DNA of 64,000 nucleotides from Carettochelys insculpta (taxonomy: Eukaryota > Chordata > Testudines > Carettochelyidae): assembly GCF_033958435.1 (NCBI RefSeq), contig NC_134137.1:318989501-319053500 (forward strand). The letters are read 5' to 3'. The translations under genes and the position numbers were made by a program. Shown in pieces: positions 21,679 through 34,060 of the stretch (position 1 is its first letter; every line of letters begins with the position of its first letter). The notes beneath the pieces were generated by a model. The model worked only from the letters and a program-made list of their open reading frames with translations, was not told the origin of the DNA and searched no databases.

Positions 21679-24005
21679 GAGGGAGAGGGCTCAGGGCTAC
21701 TGGAATAGATTTAGATCTGGGATAAAGGGTCCAGTGCACCCTAACTTTAATTAACACCTACTCCAGATGTTAATTTCCCCAACATTTTCCCAAGCATGAA
21801 CCAAAGAGGAGAATTTTGGTCTAAACCTGGATTCAATGAAAGCTCTCTTTGACTTCGGCACTATAGATGCTCACACTAGTCTTACCAAAGGAAAAGAAAA
21901 TCTTGTAGCCTTCTGCCATACAGAAACTGGGCATGGCATATGTTTAAGAATTACCATCAATGAAAATAATCCATTTTGTATTGCCTCACTTGGGAAAGAT
22001 AGAAGTTTATTATTTTAAAAAGTATCTCGTTACATACACAATAAATATGGATTCCAACCATTTAAATGGCTACTGAGTCTGCATTCCTGAAAACAGTTCT
22101 GGTGAACAGTTTGATTATTTTGTTCTTCCTTAAATCTCCTTGCCAAGAATCCTTACTGGATTAAGTATTCAACACCGAGAGATTATAGATGTATATCCCT
22201 GTAGCTACCACTGCACACATCTCCACATAATCACTGGGATTAGCTTGCTGAGGAAGTAGATCAAAGCCTTATTTCCTTGTGGGTATCCGATAATAAAGGC
22301 CAAGGCTAAACCAAACTCTCATCACTTTTGCATCTATCCCTCAGCTACTAGATCAAGAGTAAATAAGAATGTGCATAAAGATAAAGTCAGCGGAAAAAGC
22401 TGCGGAACTCTACTACATCTACAATAATAGGAACACAGAAGGGAAACAAAGGGAACTGGAGAGATGGCAGGCAAGGTGAAACCTTTATGAGTACACAAAG
22501 GAAAGCAATTAATGCGCTGTAAATCATTTTAAAAGCAACCAGGTATAAACATTCATAAGCAAATCACATATCTTGTGTGCAAATCTGTATCCAGTGGTGC
22601 GAATTACAGAATGCCACCTGTACTTCATTATGATTAGGTGTTTGCAAGCAGGTCCTTTTTTTAAAAAGTCACTGCGCATGACAGAGAACAGAGCACTGGC
22701 TTTAAACAGCACCACTATGAAATTCGGTTGTTTAATATACAATAGATCTATTGATTCCTTTTAAGTGAATATATTCCAGAAAGGTCATTGCGGATTTTAA
22801 AACATTTATTGTGCAGCTCGGCACAATTGTCGCTCGTGGGAACAAGCTGATCCATACTTGCACAAAAGCTCATTAACCCCTATATTCACATGTAAAAGGA
22901 AATAGTGTAGAAGCCTTTCATCTGACATTTCACCAACTGGCAAGTCCAAGAAACCACTGTTTCTGTTCTGCACAGAAAATCTGGTTTTTAGTGCACATGG
23001 TGCAGGAATGGCAGAGGGGCTGGTGTGTGGGAAGGGTTGCAGGACATACTCTGGGAGGGACTCTGAGTCCAGGACAGAAGTTGGGGTTCAGGAAGGACTC
23101 GGGGTGCCAGACAGGGGGGCTCACCTCCAGCAGCCCCCACAAGAACTTCCCCATTCCTGCTGCTGCTGGCAGAGGTACAGCCCAGTGGCTTTGCAGTCCC
23201 TCAGCCTCCCTCCCCCCTCCCTGAGCACCGACTCCACAGCTGGCTGGAAATGAGGACCAATGGGAGCTGTGGTGGGCAGCACATGCAGTTGGAGGCATCA
23301 TGCCTCCTTTCAGCAGAGTTGCTTGGCCACACCTCCACCAGGAGAAGGGGTGGGGAAGCGGCTTGTGTGAGCGGCTAGAAGTGAGTCCCTACCCTCATCT
23401 GGCACTCTGAGTCCCTCCCAAGCCCACAAGCCACCTGCCAGACCCACGCCCTCTCTCAGTTCATGTGTCCTGCCACACCTCCTCACATCCTCCTACCTCT
23501 CCACCCTGCACTCCAAACCCTCCCCCTTAGGTTTTCAATTTACCGGCACCACCTGTTCTCCGATAGTGCCAAACAAAAGGGTTTTTCCTGTAACGTGGCC
23601 CGTGCCTTAGAGCAGTGTACTATGAAGGGAGACTCCTTGTGGCACCATGGGTTTTATTTAGGCACTCGATCTCTTTGACTTAAGTAGGAAGTTTGACTAT
23701 GGCTTCTTCTTTCCCCAGCGGGTGTCGTTTGCAATGAGGCAGCTAGCATGCGTTAACTAACTCGCTGCATTATACCTGGAGACAGGGTACCTGCAGTTTT
23801 TATAAAAAAAGGTTTCCAGATAAGGTTAACACCGTGTCCCTGCCTGCAGTTGTCCTCTCCTAATTTTCCTTGTAGTTAAACTACAGTGTCTTGTCCCAAC
23901 TATGGCTTTTACAGTGGATAACTATTACAGGTTACTTATTCCATGGTAAGAGCCACCTCTATTTTGTACGGGAGGAGACACCCAAAAATGTGCAAGGCTG
24001 ACTTC
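21679..24005. other. No recognised gene or repeat
   Basis: AT-rich to 22920, then a C/G-rich patch 23040-23480 of the type often found in turtle hAT interiors, with no ends defined. Confidence 0.35.
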
Positions 24006-24007
24006 AC

Positions 24008-25560
24008 TGTGACTCAGACATAGACTCACAGGACTGGAAAAGACCTCAAGGGGTCTTCTAGTCCAAATCCCCTGCATTCGTGGCATGACCAAGCACGATC
24101 TAGACCAGAGGTGAGCTAACTTTTTAGGTTGTTCCCCAGCTTTTTGGCCCTGAATTTAGCCAGCCCACACACAACCTGTGGGAGGACCACAGCAAGGGAT
24201 GCGGTGGTGAGGGGTGCTCAGGAAGGGGGTGCTGGGAGGCTCCATGGGGTGCCATGAAGGGGGTGGAATGCTCCTGGGGAGGACCTCAGCAAAGTACCTT
24301 TTAAATCCGTGAACTTGCCAGCTGTCCTGCCACTTGACTCAGGGCCTCTGCTCATGCTTATTGGCCCGTGGCAGGCAGGAGAACATTACCTTGGTGATGC
24401 AGTGGCCACGTGGGAGGAATCAGAGGGCTGGGGAGGCAGCAGAAGCTTCAGGGGTGGGGGGAGAGCCAATCGCTTCACACACACACCCTTATAAAATGTT
24501 GTGTCCCCTCTGGGGAGGCAAGTCCCCTCTTTGCACACCCCTGATCTAGACCATCCCTGACAGGTGTTTGTCTAACCTCCTCTTGAAAATCTCCACTAAT
24601 TGAAATTCCTCAGCCTCCCTGCGTAATTTATTCCAGTGCTTAACTATCTGACAGAAAGTTTTTTCCTAATGTCCCACCTAACCAACCGTTGATCCAAATT
24701 AAGGCCGTTGCTTCCTATCCATATGTCCTCAGAGTTTAAACAGAGAACAAGTTTTCTCCTTTCTCCTTTTAACAGTCTTTTATGTACTTCAGAGTGATTA
24801 TCATATCCCTTCTCAGTCTGTCTTCTTTACGTAAACTAATCCATTTTTTCAATCTTCCCTCTTTGGTCCAGTTCTCTAGATTTTTTGTCATTTTTGTAGG
24901 TCTGCACTTCTCTGGATTTTTTTCCATTTTCTCTACTACGTTCCTGAAATGTGGCACTGAGAAATGATCGCATTACTCCAGTTGAGGCCATAAGAGCATG
25001 GAGCAGAGCAGAAGAATTACTTCTGGTATCTTTCTTACAACACTCCTGCTAATACCTCCCAAAATGATGTTTGTTTTTTACATGGTTGACTTATATTTGG
25101 CTTATGGTCCACTAAGACCCCCAGATCCTTTTTTTCAGTTCTGCTTCCTAGGCAGTCATTTTCCATTTGTGTGTGTGTGCATCTGATTGCTCCTTCCTAA
25201 GTGGAGTACTTTGCATGTGTCCTTGTTAAATTTCATCCTATTTATATCAGACTATTTGTCCAGATCATTGTAATTCTATTCTTCAAAGTATTTTCAGTCC
25301 CTCCCAGCTGGGTGTCTGCTAACCATATAAAAGTGCTCTATGCCATTATCTCAATCATTTATAAAGGCATTGAACAGAACAAGACTAAAAACTGATCCCT
25401 GTGGGATCCCACTTCATATGCTCTTTTGGCTTGATAGTAAACATCTGAGAATGACTTTCTGGGAACAGTTTTCTAATCAGTGTGGCACCCACCTTGTAAG
25501 AGCTCCATCTAGTTGTATTTCTCAAGTTTGTTTGAGAAGCTCATGTGAGGCAGTATAAAA
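24008..25560 (-). mobile_element. CR1 LINE fragment, minus orientation, split by a hAT element
   Basis: The 3' tail (CATAGACTCACAGGACTGG, AGGGGTCTTCTAGTCCAAA) is at 24008. After the insert at 24106-24543 the CR1 resumes with CTAGACCATCCCTGACAGG and GTTTTTTCCTAATGTCCCAC. It runs through ORF2 in reverse; the minus-strand remnant 24957-24769 reads LRRDMIITLKYIKDC, matching the CR1 'LRGDLITVYKYLKG' block. Further right, the reverse complement encodes GIPQGSVFS then LVLFNAFINDLDNGIE, the RT motif B/C region. Frames are broken. Confidence 0.85.
24106..24543. mobile_element. hAT-type MITE, 438 bp, inside CR1
   Basis: The left end CAGAGGTGAGCTAACTTTTT and the right end CTTTGCACACCCCTG are inverted repeats of the hAT CAGGGGTGNGCAAA type. 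The 8-mer ATCTAGAC is identical on both sides (24098-24105 and 24544-24551), and CR1 sequence is continuous across the site. The interior is G-rich with no transposase. Confidence 0.88.
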
Positions 25561-25888
25561 TGCCTTACTTCTTCCCTATCCACAAAGCTGAACCACTTTG
25601 ATCCTCAGTTTACACATGTTGCCTACCTCAGAATTACGATGAAACTTAACTGCAGCTTATAAGGCACTTTGAGACCTTTGGGTGGACAGCACAATATCAG
25701 TCAGCAGCAGCATCGTGTTCCTATCGTGCCTCCAGAGCTCAGGTCAGAAATGAAGCTCCTCCAACCCAGTCTTTTTCTGGCAAGTCTTGCAAGGGTTTAC
25801 CAGCTGCATGCCAGGTTTTTCTGTTTGGCCTCCATCACTCTTCATCGTGTTGTTTTTCTGAAGTGTTCTTATAGACTAAGTCCATCTG

Positions 25889-25966
25889 GCCTATCTCACA
25901 GAACTGAGAGGGACCTGGAGAGGTCATCAAGTCCAGTCCCCTGCACTCACAGCAGGACCTGTCACT
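25889..25966 (-). repeat. CR1 3' tail fragment, minus orientation
   Basis: TCACAGAACTGAGAGGGACC, GGAGAGGTCATCAAGTCCAG and CCCCTGCACTCACAGCAGG form the reversed CR1 tail without adjoining ORF2. Confidence 0.6.
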
Positions 25967-26009
25967 TTCCCTGACTGATTTTGTTTTAATTTATTTGTCC
26001 CAGTGGCCT

Positions 26010-26757
26010 CATTTTCACTTGCCTTCAGATGTCCATCTTTTTGCTACTCTGGTGATGGAATCAGTTTCCATTGGAGGCTTGTGGTCAATTCATCTCCAGC
26101 ACCTGTGGAAAACGATAATGCTCATATCCTCTTTGCTTCACTGTGTAAACAGATTTTGATTTGAGAGTGGCATGGGCCAAAAGATATGGAGGATTTTCCT
26201 AAGGCAGGTTGTATGAGCTAAAGACAGTTTGAATGTGTAATACTTTCTCGTTCCTCAGCATTTTGTGCTTCTAAATAATATTGAAAGTGCGCAGCTCTGA
26301 CAAATCTTGCGTTTAATTCTGGCGTTGTATTTTGATGATTTCCAGACTGTATTTAAGCTCCTGAAGGTATTCCTCACTTCACTGATTCTGTTCTGAAAGT
26401 CCTGGATTGTTCTACCATCTTGGATGATGGTGCTTCCCAAGTATGTTAATGTTTCTACATCACTGAGAACACAATCCTCTGTCCAGACTGGCAATGGTGA
26501 GGCAATATGAAATGTCATGATATTTGTTTATTACAGCTAATTTTCTGTTTGGTATCCTGGCTGAATGCATGAAGTCGAGCTGTTTTTCCTTGTATATAGG
26601 GCGGGGTACATGATAGGAGGACAGGAACATCTGTGAAACCCAGACCTGCAAGAGATGACAAGGATGTTCCCTTAATGCTTCTTGGCATGTCTTCTGTTGC
26701 ACACTCCATTACCCACTTGATGGCAGTGTTGAAGTGGGGGATCCCCTCCAGGACCAT
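26010..26757 (-). pseudogene. Decayed non-LTR reverse-transcriptase fragment
   Basis: Minus-strand reading gives, in order and in shifting frames: LGFTDVPVLLSCTPPYIQ then GKTARLHAFSQ (the F/YADD motif C region, with the catalytic ADD changed to TDV), TYLGSTIIQDGRTIQDFQNR, RNTFRSLNTVWKSSKYNAR, then HTTCLRKILHIFW and RVAKRWTSEGK. This is the order in a group of LINE ORFs with 'YLGS…TFRSLNTVW' and 'WTPEGKRKRGRPK'. The clade is uncertain; it is not CR1. It is inactive because of frameshifts and the altered active site. Confidence 0.7.
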
Positions 26758-26759
26758 CT

Positions 26760-27310
26760 CTAGTGGGGCAACCTCACTCTACCCCAGTCCCCCTGGGCAA
26801 CCCCCCACCACAGGCCCTGCCCCATCCCACCACTGCTCTACTCCTTCCAGCTGTGCTCCATCCCCACCTACTCCTTCCCACCCTGCACCACCCCCTTACC
26901 AAAGCCCCCCGCCAAGCAATGCAAGTCAGGGTATTACCGGGGGCCTGGCACAGGGCAGGGGTAGGGGTTGTTGCCACCCACACTCACTACAGGAGCAGGA
27001 ATGGGAGTGACTCAGCAGCCAGCTCTGCTCTGCCCTGCTGCTCTCTCCCAGCTCGCTGCATTCCACTTCCCTGGGGTGGTGGTATGAGGCGCACCCTTTG
27101 ACCAGGGAGTGCAGTGGGACGGAAGATGGGTTGTTGGACGAGTGAAGACTGCTAGGTCTCTCAGGCTCCTGCCACCATGATGAGAGGGGGAATCAACCCC
27201 TGCCGCTGCCCTGCTCCACCTCAGGACAGCAGAGGTGGCCACTACTGAGTCCTCCAAAGCAAAGGGTCTGGTGCAGCCCCCTCAAACTGTCCTATGGATG
27301 GGATAGCTCT
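26760..27310. repeat. GC-rich interspersed repeat, possibly hAT interior
   Basis: It contains CCTGCACCACCCCC, ATTACCGGGGGCCTGG, then TGCTCTGCCCTGCTG and ends TCCTATGGATGGGATAG. The order resembles 36335-36905 (TTACCTGGGGCAG, CTGTGCCCTGCTG, ATCCTATGGACAGGACAG). Ends were not resolved. Confidence 0.4.
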
Positions 27311-30256
27311 GATCCCCTCATCCTTCACAAGTTAAAACTATAGTAGTGCAAAGTATTTTTACTGTGTATTTAAAGGATGAGTTTAATGCAACTTTTTTGC
27401 AATTCACCACAAATATTAGTATTGTACAATGGCTGTTGAAACATGCAAACCTATTTTGCTCCTTAAGAATTGAATTTATTATTCCAGCGTTTCGTTTATT
27501 TTGTTGGAATTGCCTTTATCAGCAACATTTTGAACTCTACCAAAAAACACAAATATTTTACCATACTTTTAATATTCTAGGCACATAGTTCTACAGCAAA
27601 AATTGTTTCCTCCTGCGTTATGTTTAAAGACTTTTCTTTTTAAAAAAATCTTGAGAAGCAATATGGTACTGAAAAAATACATATTTTAGCTTGGTAAAAT
27701 GTGACCTGGATTTATAACATTTTCTAATGAAATCTATAAACATTAGGACTGATATTTATGAAACAATGAGGTCCTGTTTTCATAAAGTGATATAAAATCC
27801 CCCATCCTTCTTTCCCAGTCTTACCTACACTTTAATCTGAATTTAATTAAAAATAGTAGGGTACTGACAATAGACGCCATTGGTGTATAGAAACAATATA
27901 TTGTTTCTATCATATTCTTTCAGAAGTTTGAGTTTTAATGTAGTTTTCAATAAAAACCATTGGTGTACAAATGTTATTGAGTAATCTCAGTCCTTTCCCA
28001 GAAACATAATTTATTTTCTAATGTTTTTTTTTACACAGAGAACATTTATTCATTTAAAATCTTTTTTCTATTAATTGTTATTGATTTAAAACATTTTTTT
28101 CTTTTCATTGCTCTGCACCAGCACAGATGCTGAGATATAGCTTCAGAATTGCAAACACACGAAGACTTTTGATTAGACAGCCTCCATTCTTCACTCATGC
28201 AATATGTACAGCTTTATAACTTGGAGACTTCATGGCTTCAGTCTTTAGCAGGCGGTATGCCCTTGTGAGGGCAAGCAGGGAATAGGTCACTGAGGCCCAG
28301 GAGGATTTTTAGCTATCCACTAGTTTACATCTGCTAAATGAAACCTCAACAGCCTATGGATCCTCATTTCCATAGTGCAGCATGGAGCTTGCAGAGTTGC
28401 TCAGGCCACCCAAAGCCAAGCATTGCAGGTCCGCTCCTCTTTGTCTACAAAGGTCTTGGTCCTCTCTGGACAGTTGAAGAAATGAGATACTGTGTAAGGA
28501 AAGAGGGGGGCAGCAGCTCAGGATCTCTTTCAAAAAGCCCTCATCCCCCACAATGCTCCACTTCTTGCCCTTTGCAGTCTGCTAGACAGCTTCCCATTCC
28601 CACCTGATCCCACTAATCTTGTGGGCAGGCAGTTGAAGTAACAGCGTTTATTTGTGAAGACTGGTCACTACTAAATCCACATGAAATCCAGCCCCGACTT
28701 TTCGCTGGCCATCAGAAATGCCCAAATCCCAACTTGGAAATGGCCCCCAGAAATCCCATCACCTAATGGGAGATCATAGGGATTACAACTGTCATGTAGT
28801 AGTGAGCTGTCGCTCCCCTGGTTGCCTGGATTTAAGGGGGTCCTATGTTGGGGGTGACACGTGAGGGGAGCATGAGCAGTCATATGTCTCCAAATGCCAT
28901 GGGCAGAATAAGCAAGGATCTGGCCAGCAGCCGGAGAAGTCAGAGTTTCTGGGCTTCAGGAGGACCAGCAGGGGGACCTGGCACCCGCAAGAGTGGTCAT
29001 TCTCCCACTCACTCCCCAGCAACGGCTGAGGAAGTGGAGCAACGCAGCTCCAACTCATTCCACTCTCCTGGCACATCGCTCAGGGTAGAGCCAGGACTGT
29101 CTCCACGCTTGGTGGTGGGAACCAGAGTAATGCGTCAGGGGAGCAGAGTGAGCTGAGGCCACATTGCTCTGCTTCCCTGCCACTGCTGAAGCAGGGGGAA
29201 GAAGCAGGATGGGGATGGAGCAAGAGTGGGGAAGAGGCAGTAAGAAGGTGGAACAATGGTGGGCAGGGGCAGAGCAGGAGCAGAGAAGCACAGCCTGGGG
29301 TAGCAGGGGGTTGTCTTGACCCTTCCCCAGGTGGTGGGCCTTTAGATGGCTGGAACCCATCCACCTGGACCCAGACCCGCTCACTGTTGCTCCTGCCCTG
29401 GGAGCTAGAGTCAGAACGACAGCGTCCACCTGTGGACAGTGCCATCAGTAAAGGATCTCCTCTATATTAAGCCCAACCAAATCCTGCCTTGTCTACCACA
29501 CAGAACACTCCATTCGTGATGAGGACTCACACAACGGTGCCCAAATGGGGCAGCCAGGGAGCCACTGCCCTCCCACAGTTTGAAAGTGAATGGGTCTGGC
29601 TCTTACCATGGCCAGGCTGTGTCTTCGAGGCCCCACACCCTGGCCAAAGCAGGGTAAGAGCCACTTGGGGACAGCTCTGGGGAGCCCGGTCACTTCACTT
29701 GGCCTGGGTAGGAAACCTGAGAAGTGAAGACATGGGCAAGATATTATTTTCATCTCACTCCATCCCCAGCTCTGCTTCAGGCTTCAGGATTCTGGCTTGG
29801 CTGGGAGCAGGGCCTCTAAGGGAAAAAGAGAGATCTGAGGTGGGGCAGGATAAGATGGGGCCTTGAGGGAATAGGTGAGGCAGGGACATCATGTCGGGTG
29901 GTGGAGGCACTTTCCCCCCTTTTGCAAAGGTGCTGCTGTCATTGGAACAAGTTGCAAATGTGAAAACAGGAGCAAACAATCCTCAGAAATAATATCAGGC
30001 ATGTACAACATGAACCCAGTTACAGTGCCTAAAGCCATGCACGGGGGGAAAGCAGTGGGGAGGGCGGTGGCAGAGATATATAAAAGCCAGCCTCCTGAAG
30101 GCTTAACAAGCAGCAGTAACCTGAAAGGGAATAAGAAGATTTTAAATCTATCCAAGGACAACGATAGTTCAATTCAAATATAGACTCTGTTGGGACAACA
30201 TCTCAGTGCAAAGGTGTCTCTGGCAGTTTGGTCACTTCACACGGACAGCGCTCTGA
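27311..30256. other. No recognised gene; AT-rich then GC-mixed
   Basis: 27311-28250 is AT-rich. A perfect 24-bp palindrome, centred between 27898 and 27899, lies at 27887-27910. 28340-30250 is more G+C-rich with chance ORFs up to 125 residues that resemble nothing I know. Confidence 0.4.
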
Positions 30257-31440
30257 GGGGACGTCCTTACTTACATGAAGATCGGCACTCTGGAGGTCAA
30301 TCTTCCAGAGCTGGAGTTACTGTGTCTACTGGGAATGCGCTAATTTGAAGGTAGTGACAGTGCCGTAACTAGCTAATTTTGCACCTGAGGCAAGAATATG
30401 AAAATGCGCCCCCTCATATATTCATAATAGTTATTTCGTAGAAAAATGGAAACTACATAAATAACAATAATAATAACCACAGCAACACCACGCTGCTTAC
30501 CCTGGCTAGGGTTAGAGCAGGTGCCTGGGGCCCTGACTCTGGGGGGACAGGGGGGCATTGTCCTCCATAAGCTTTCTGAAAATCTGGCAACCCTCAGTGG
30601 CCTGGCCTCCCACGCAGCTGCCAGGGATTCCCAGGGGCCGAGGTGCCTCCCACAGATGCCCACTAAAGCCACAGGGCTGCTGCAGCTGGGAGCCTCCGTG
30701 CACCTCGCAGGGAGCCTCATTTAAGCGGCTGCTAACAGCCTGTCCCACCTAGGGAGTGTGGAGGGGGCAGTAAATGCACCCAGCCTGGCTGCCACAGGCC
30801 AGGAGGCCTGCAGGTCTGCTCCCTTGCACGCACACTGGACATGGGGGTAGCCCAGGCAGAGCAGCACCATGGCAGTGGGAAGGTGCTGGGTGTAGACACA
30901 GAAGGGACAGGAGATAATTGCCTCCCCATACTTGGCCCTCCAGAGTCCAGCCCCTGGGGTTCAAACCTGCAAACTCCTCCCAGCACCTCAGCCTTCCCTG
31001 GCAGCTGAGCACTTAGGCCTCACCCAGGAGAGATGCAGGTACTGCCCAACCGATCAGCAGAGCATCCCCGCAGCGTGTGCGTCTACTGGTGGTGCACAGC
31101 CACACATGCCGCTGGGCGCAGGACCACCACACACCTTGTCCCTGCGCACAGTGCCAGCTCCACACACCCTGCCCCCGAACAGTGCCACCACGTACACCAC
31201 TGCCCACCCTCCCTGCCCCTGCACACAGCACCACTTACACTCCCTGATCCTGGACACAGCCCCACAGCACCACCTCCAAACACCCTGCCCCTGCGCCCAG
31301 CACCACACTCACCCCTCGCCCTGCGCACCATGCCATTGCCACCAGCACACCATGGACACAGCGTCAGTAGTGCTGACACGCACACACTGCCCAGCACACC
31401 GTACCACTGCACACACCTCTCCAGACACAGTGCCACCAGC

Positions 31441-31585
31441 ACAACCTGCCCCTGCCCATCCCCCCCCACTTCCACACACCCGGCCCTGTCCATCCCCCCC
31501 ACTTCCTCACACCCTGCCCTGCCCATCCCCCCCACTTCTGCACACTCTGCCCTGCCCATCCCCCCACTTCCGCACAACCTGCCCC
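31441..31585. repeat. Tandem repeat, about 33-bp unit, about 4.4 copies
   Basis: The unit is ACACCCTGCCCTGCCCATC followed by CCCCCCACTTCNNC. Copies start near 31441, 31476, 31509 and 31542, with a partial copy at the end. Confidence 0.7.
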
Positions 31586-31680
31586 TGCACCCACAGGGCC
31601 ACCTGCCTCTTGGTACAGCAGCACCTTTTACATCCTGCTCGCACACACTTCACTCTCTCGTCACACAATTCCATCAGCAT

Positions 31681-31750
31681 CTACACACACACACACACGT
31701 TGCCCATAGGCACAGCCCCATCCCCCCCCCCCCCCCACACACACACACTG
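31681..31750. repeat. Simple repeats: (AC)n and poly-C
   Basis: Two ACACAC runs (near 31684-31698 and 31736-31747) flank a run of 16 C at about 31721-31736. Confidence 0.8.
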
Positions 31751-33128
31751 TTTGCACACAGCACTACCAGCACCTCTGCCCACGCCCTTGGCCCTCCACA
31801 CCTTACTATCTTGGCTCTGTCCCCAGTGCCCTCAGCACACCCACCCACCCCCTGCCCGCCCAACTTCCTGCACAGACTGGCCACAGCCCACTGTGAGCAG
31901 CTGCTAGGGGTGCAGGCCCCACTGAGATGGGGGTGTGGCAGGTCCACCACACACAGTCTCCCCACCAGCGAGCCAAGGGGAACCAGACACAACACCCCCC
32001 TCTGCAGCTCCACCTGAGCTATCCCTGCTCCCACCCCCACCCCCACCCCCCATGTCTGGTGCAGGTGCAAGGGAGCAGACATGCAGGGCTCCTGGCCCCC
32101 TCGCAGCCAAGCTGGGTTCATTTACTGCCCACCCCAAACTCCCTGGGGGAAACAGGCCATTAGCAGCCACCAAACGAAACTCCCAGCTTTGGCTGCTCTG
32201 TGGCTGCGCCAGGCAGCTCTGGGCAGCATTTCCCACCCAAGGGATCCCAGCAGTTGAGTGGGGGGCCAGGCCACTCCAGGGCTGCCAGATTTTCAGAATG
32301 CTTATGAGGAACAATCTCCTACCCGTGCCCCAGAGCCAGGCACACACGGGCCCCCATCAAACCCCAGACCCCTCCCCTCCCCTAGAACAAGGCATCCCCG
32401 GGCCCCTGCTATAACACCAGTCCCCTTCCCTCCCCCAGAACCAGGCACCCCCTAAATGTATGTTCTGGTGACTCACCAGAGCCACCACCACCACCAATGC
32501 TCAGCTACGGAGAGCTGCACTGGGCCGGCCACGCCCGGCCACAGCCACCCAGGCGTGGGCAGCACTGGGCTGCAGAAGCCACCTGGGGGCAGCAAGGGCT
32601 GCCTCCTCTGCTGCCGCCGCACATGCTCGGCCCACTATGTGGTGGGACGCATGCACGGAGTGGCGGAAGGGGCGTCCCACATGTGCGGCTGTCCCGGTGC
32701 GGTGCGCATGGGCGGGGGTGGCGGAAGGCAACGCACAGCTGGGCAATGTGTGGATGCCCAGCACAGACTCGGGCTGTGATGCGTCTGCTGCCTGCCTCCA
32801 GCCCAGCCTGCTCTGCTCCATTCCCTACTCCCCACTAGGACTTGCCGCATGGCCCCATGACTGGGGCTTAGGGCCGTAACAAGGCCAAGGTGAGTCACCT
32901 ACACCCCTCAGCCCTGCACCCGAGGCGAGTAGCTCCCTTGCCTCACCCTCATTACGGCCCTGCATGGTGAGAAGTAAGGGAAGTCAATGACAGAGTTTCT
33001 CCCAGTGACCTCCCACAGTAGGGCCACACTGGACTTGCAACTTAAGAGATGTCAACTCCAGCTACGTGTTTCTCATAGCCAAAGTGGTGTACCTTAAGTC
33101 AAATTTTTTCTGTAAAGTAGACCTAGCC

Positions 33129-33567
33129 TGATGAGTCCTGTGAAGGCATATCACTTTCAGAGTTTCACCCTTTTGCAGCTATCTAGCAAGGACACTATGG
33201 CCATGCTGAGTGTGGCCGTTAAAAATACTTGAAGATAATCCTACGTTAGAGGATCAGTGCCTCTAACAGGGAATATTGCAATAGATAAAACTTGACTAAG
33301 AAAGATAAATAACATCATTTGAATAACGGATAATTGTATTAACATAAATAAATAAACCATTGATGCCAGCAGCGGGTTGCCTGTCTTTTCCCAGCTTTAA
33401 CATAAATGCTGAACCCACTATTCTATGATCCAGCGGGAAAATACAGATTAAACATTCAGATATAAATTGAGGAAGCTCCCCAGAGACAAAGCCATGCTAC
33501 TGCATTCAGGAGGGTGCCGGAAATATGTCACATTTGATAAACTACCTAAAACTAGAGGATTATCCAA
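33129..33567. other. No recognised gene or repeat
   Basis: AT-rich unique-looking sequence. Confidence 0.35.
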
Positions 33568-33934
33568 TTAGAGAAGCAGGGTAGGTGAGGTAATATCTTT
33601 AATAGGACCAACTTCTGCTGAGGATACACAGAGACAGGTCAACCTGTGGTAGTGGGGGACAGTCAACGAATGGTCATGTGCCCCTTGCAACCTGATGCGG
33701 GGAGTTGGCAGACAGTTCATCAAACTGCACCAGGCTTTGCATTTTGGGGTACCTTGCAAGGTCCAGGGTGGCCTGCGGGGACAAGCAGGGGGCCTGGTGC
33801 AGCTGCAAGAATTGATTCTACACCAGCACTCCCAATAAGACTCAGACCCAGTGGCTTTGCTCCCCCAGCTCCAATACATACTGCTGAGTAGGGAGGGGCT
33901 AGCAGAAGGGGGGGAACCACTGCCACATTCTGTG

Positions 33935-34060
33935 GCAGAACAAAAAAGCAGTCCACTAGCACTTTAAAGACTAACAAAATAATTTATTAGGCGATGCGCT
34001 TTCGTGGGACAAACCCTGTTCTTCAGACCACAGCCATACCAGAACAGACTCAGTATTTAA
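33935..34060. repeat. Single arm of the 20-kb palindromic repeat family
   Basis: AACAAAAAAGCAGTCCACTA, GCACTTTAAAGACTAACAAA, ATAATTTATTAGGCGATGCG and GGGACAAACCCTGTTCTTC match the left arm of 20074-20322. Confidence 0.7.

Larger units (their letters stand above)
30358..32962. mobile_element. Large GC-rich non-autonomous element with internal inverted arms
   Basis: The left end CAGTGCCGTAACTAGC and the right end CATTACGGCCCTG are imperfect inverted repeats, followed inward by GCACCTGAGGCAAG / CTTGCCTCACCC. Flanking 8-mers GGTAGTGA and CATGGTGA agree at five of eight positions, so an aged hAT-like 8-bp duplication is possible. Two inverted subterminal arms (about 30500-30860 and 32040-32345) bracket C-rich low-complexity DNA. 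No transposase was found; the 361-residue frame at 30932-32017 is compositional. Confidence 0.5.
30257..33128. mobile_element. Old MITE split by a 2.6-kb insertion
   Basis: The left part (30257-30357) reads GGGGACGTCCTTACTTACAT, GGAGGTCAATCTTCCAGAG and GAATGCGCTAATTTGAAGG. The right part (32963-33128) reads GAGAAGTAAGGGAAGTCAAT, CAACTCCAGCTACGTG, TACCTTAAGTCAAATT and ends GTAGACCTAGCC. Joined, they follow the word order of a common turtle MITE with GACGTCTACAC ends. Confidence 0.6.

Noticed and set aside
31441..31585. Evenly spaced repeats that could suggest a CRISPR array
   Set aside because: The units are directly tandem with no unique spacers, in vertebrate DNA; it is a minisatellite.
30932..32017. 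361-residue ORF (and overlapping 287-residue ORF)
   Set aside because: Extremely His/Pro/Thr-rich, product of C/A-rich low-complexity and tandem repeats inside a transposon; no protein motif.
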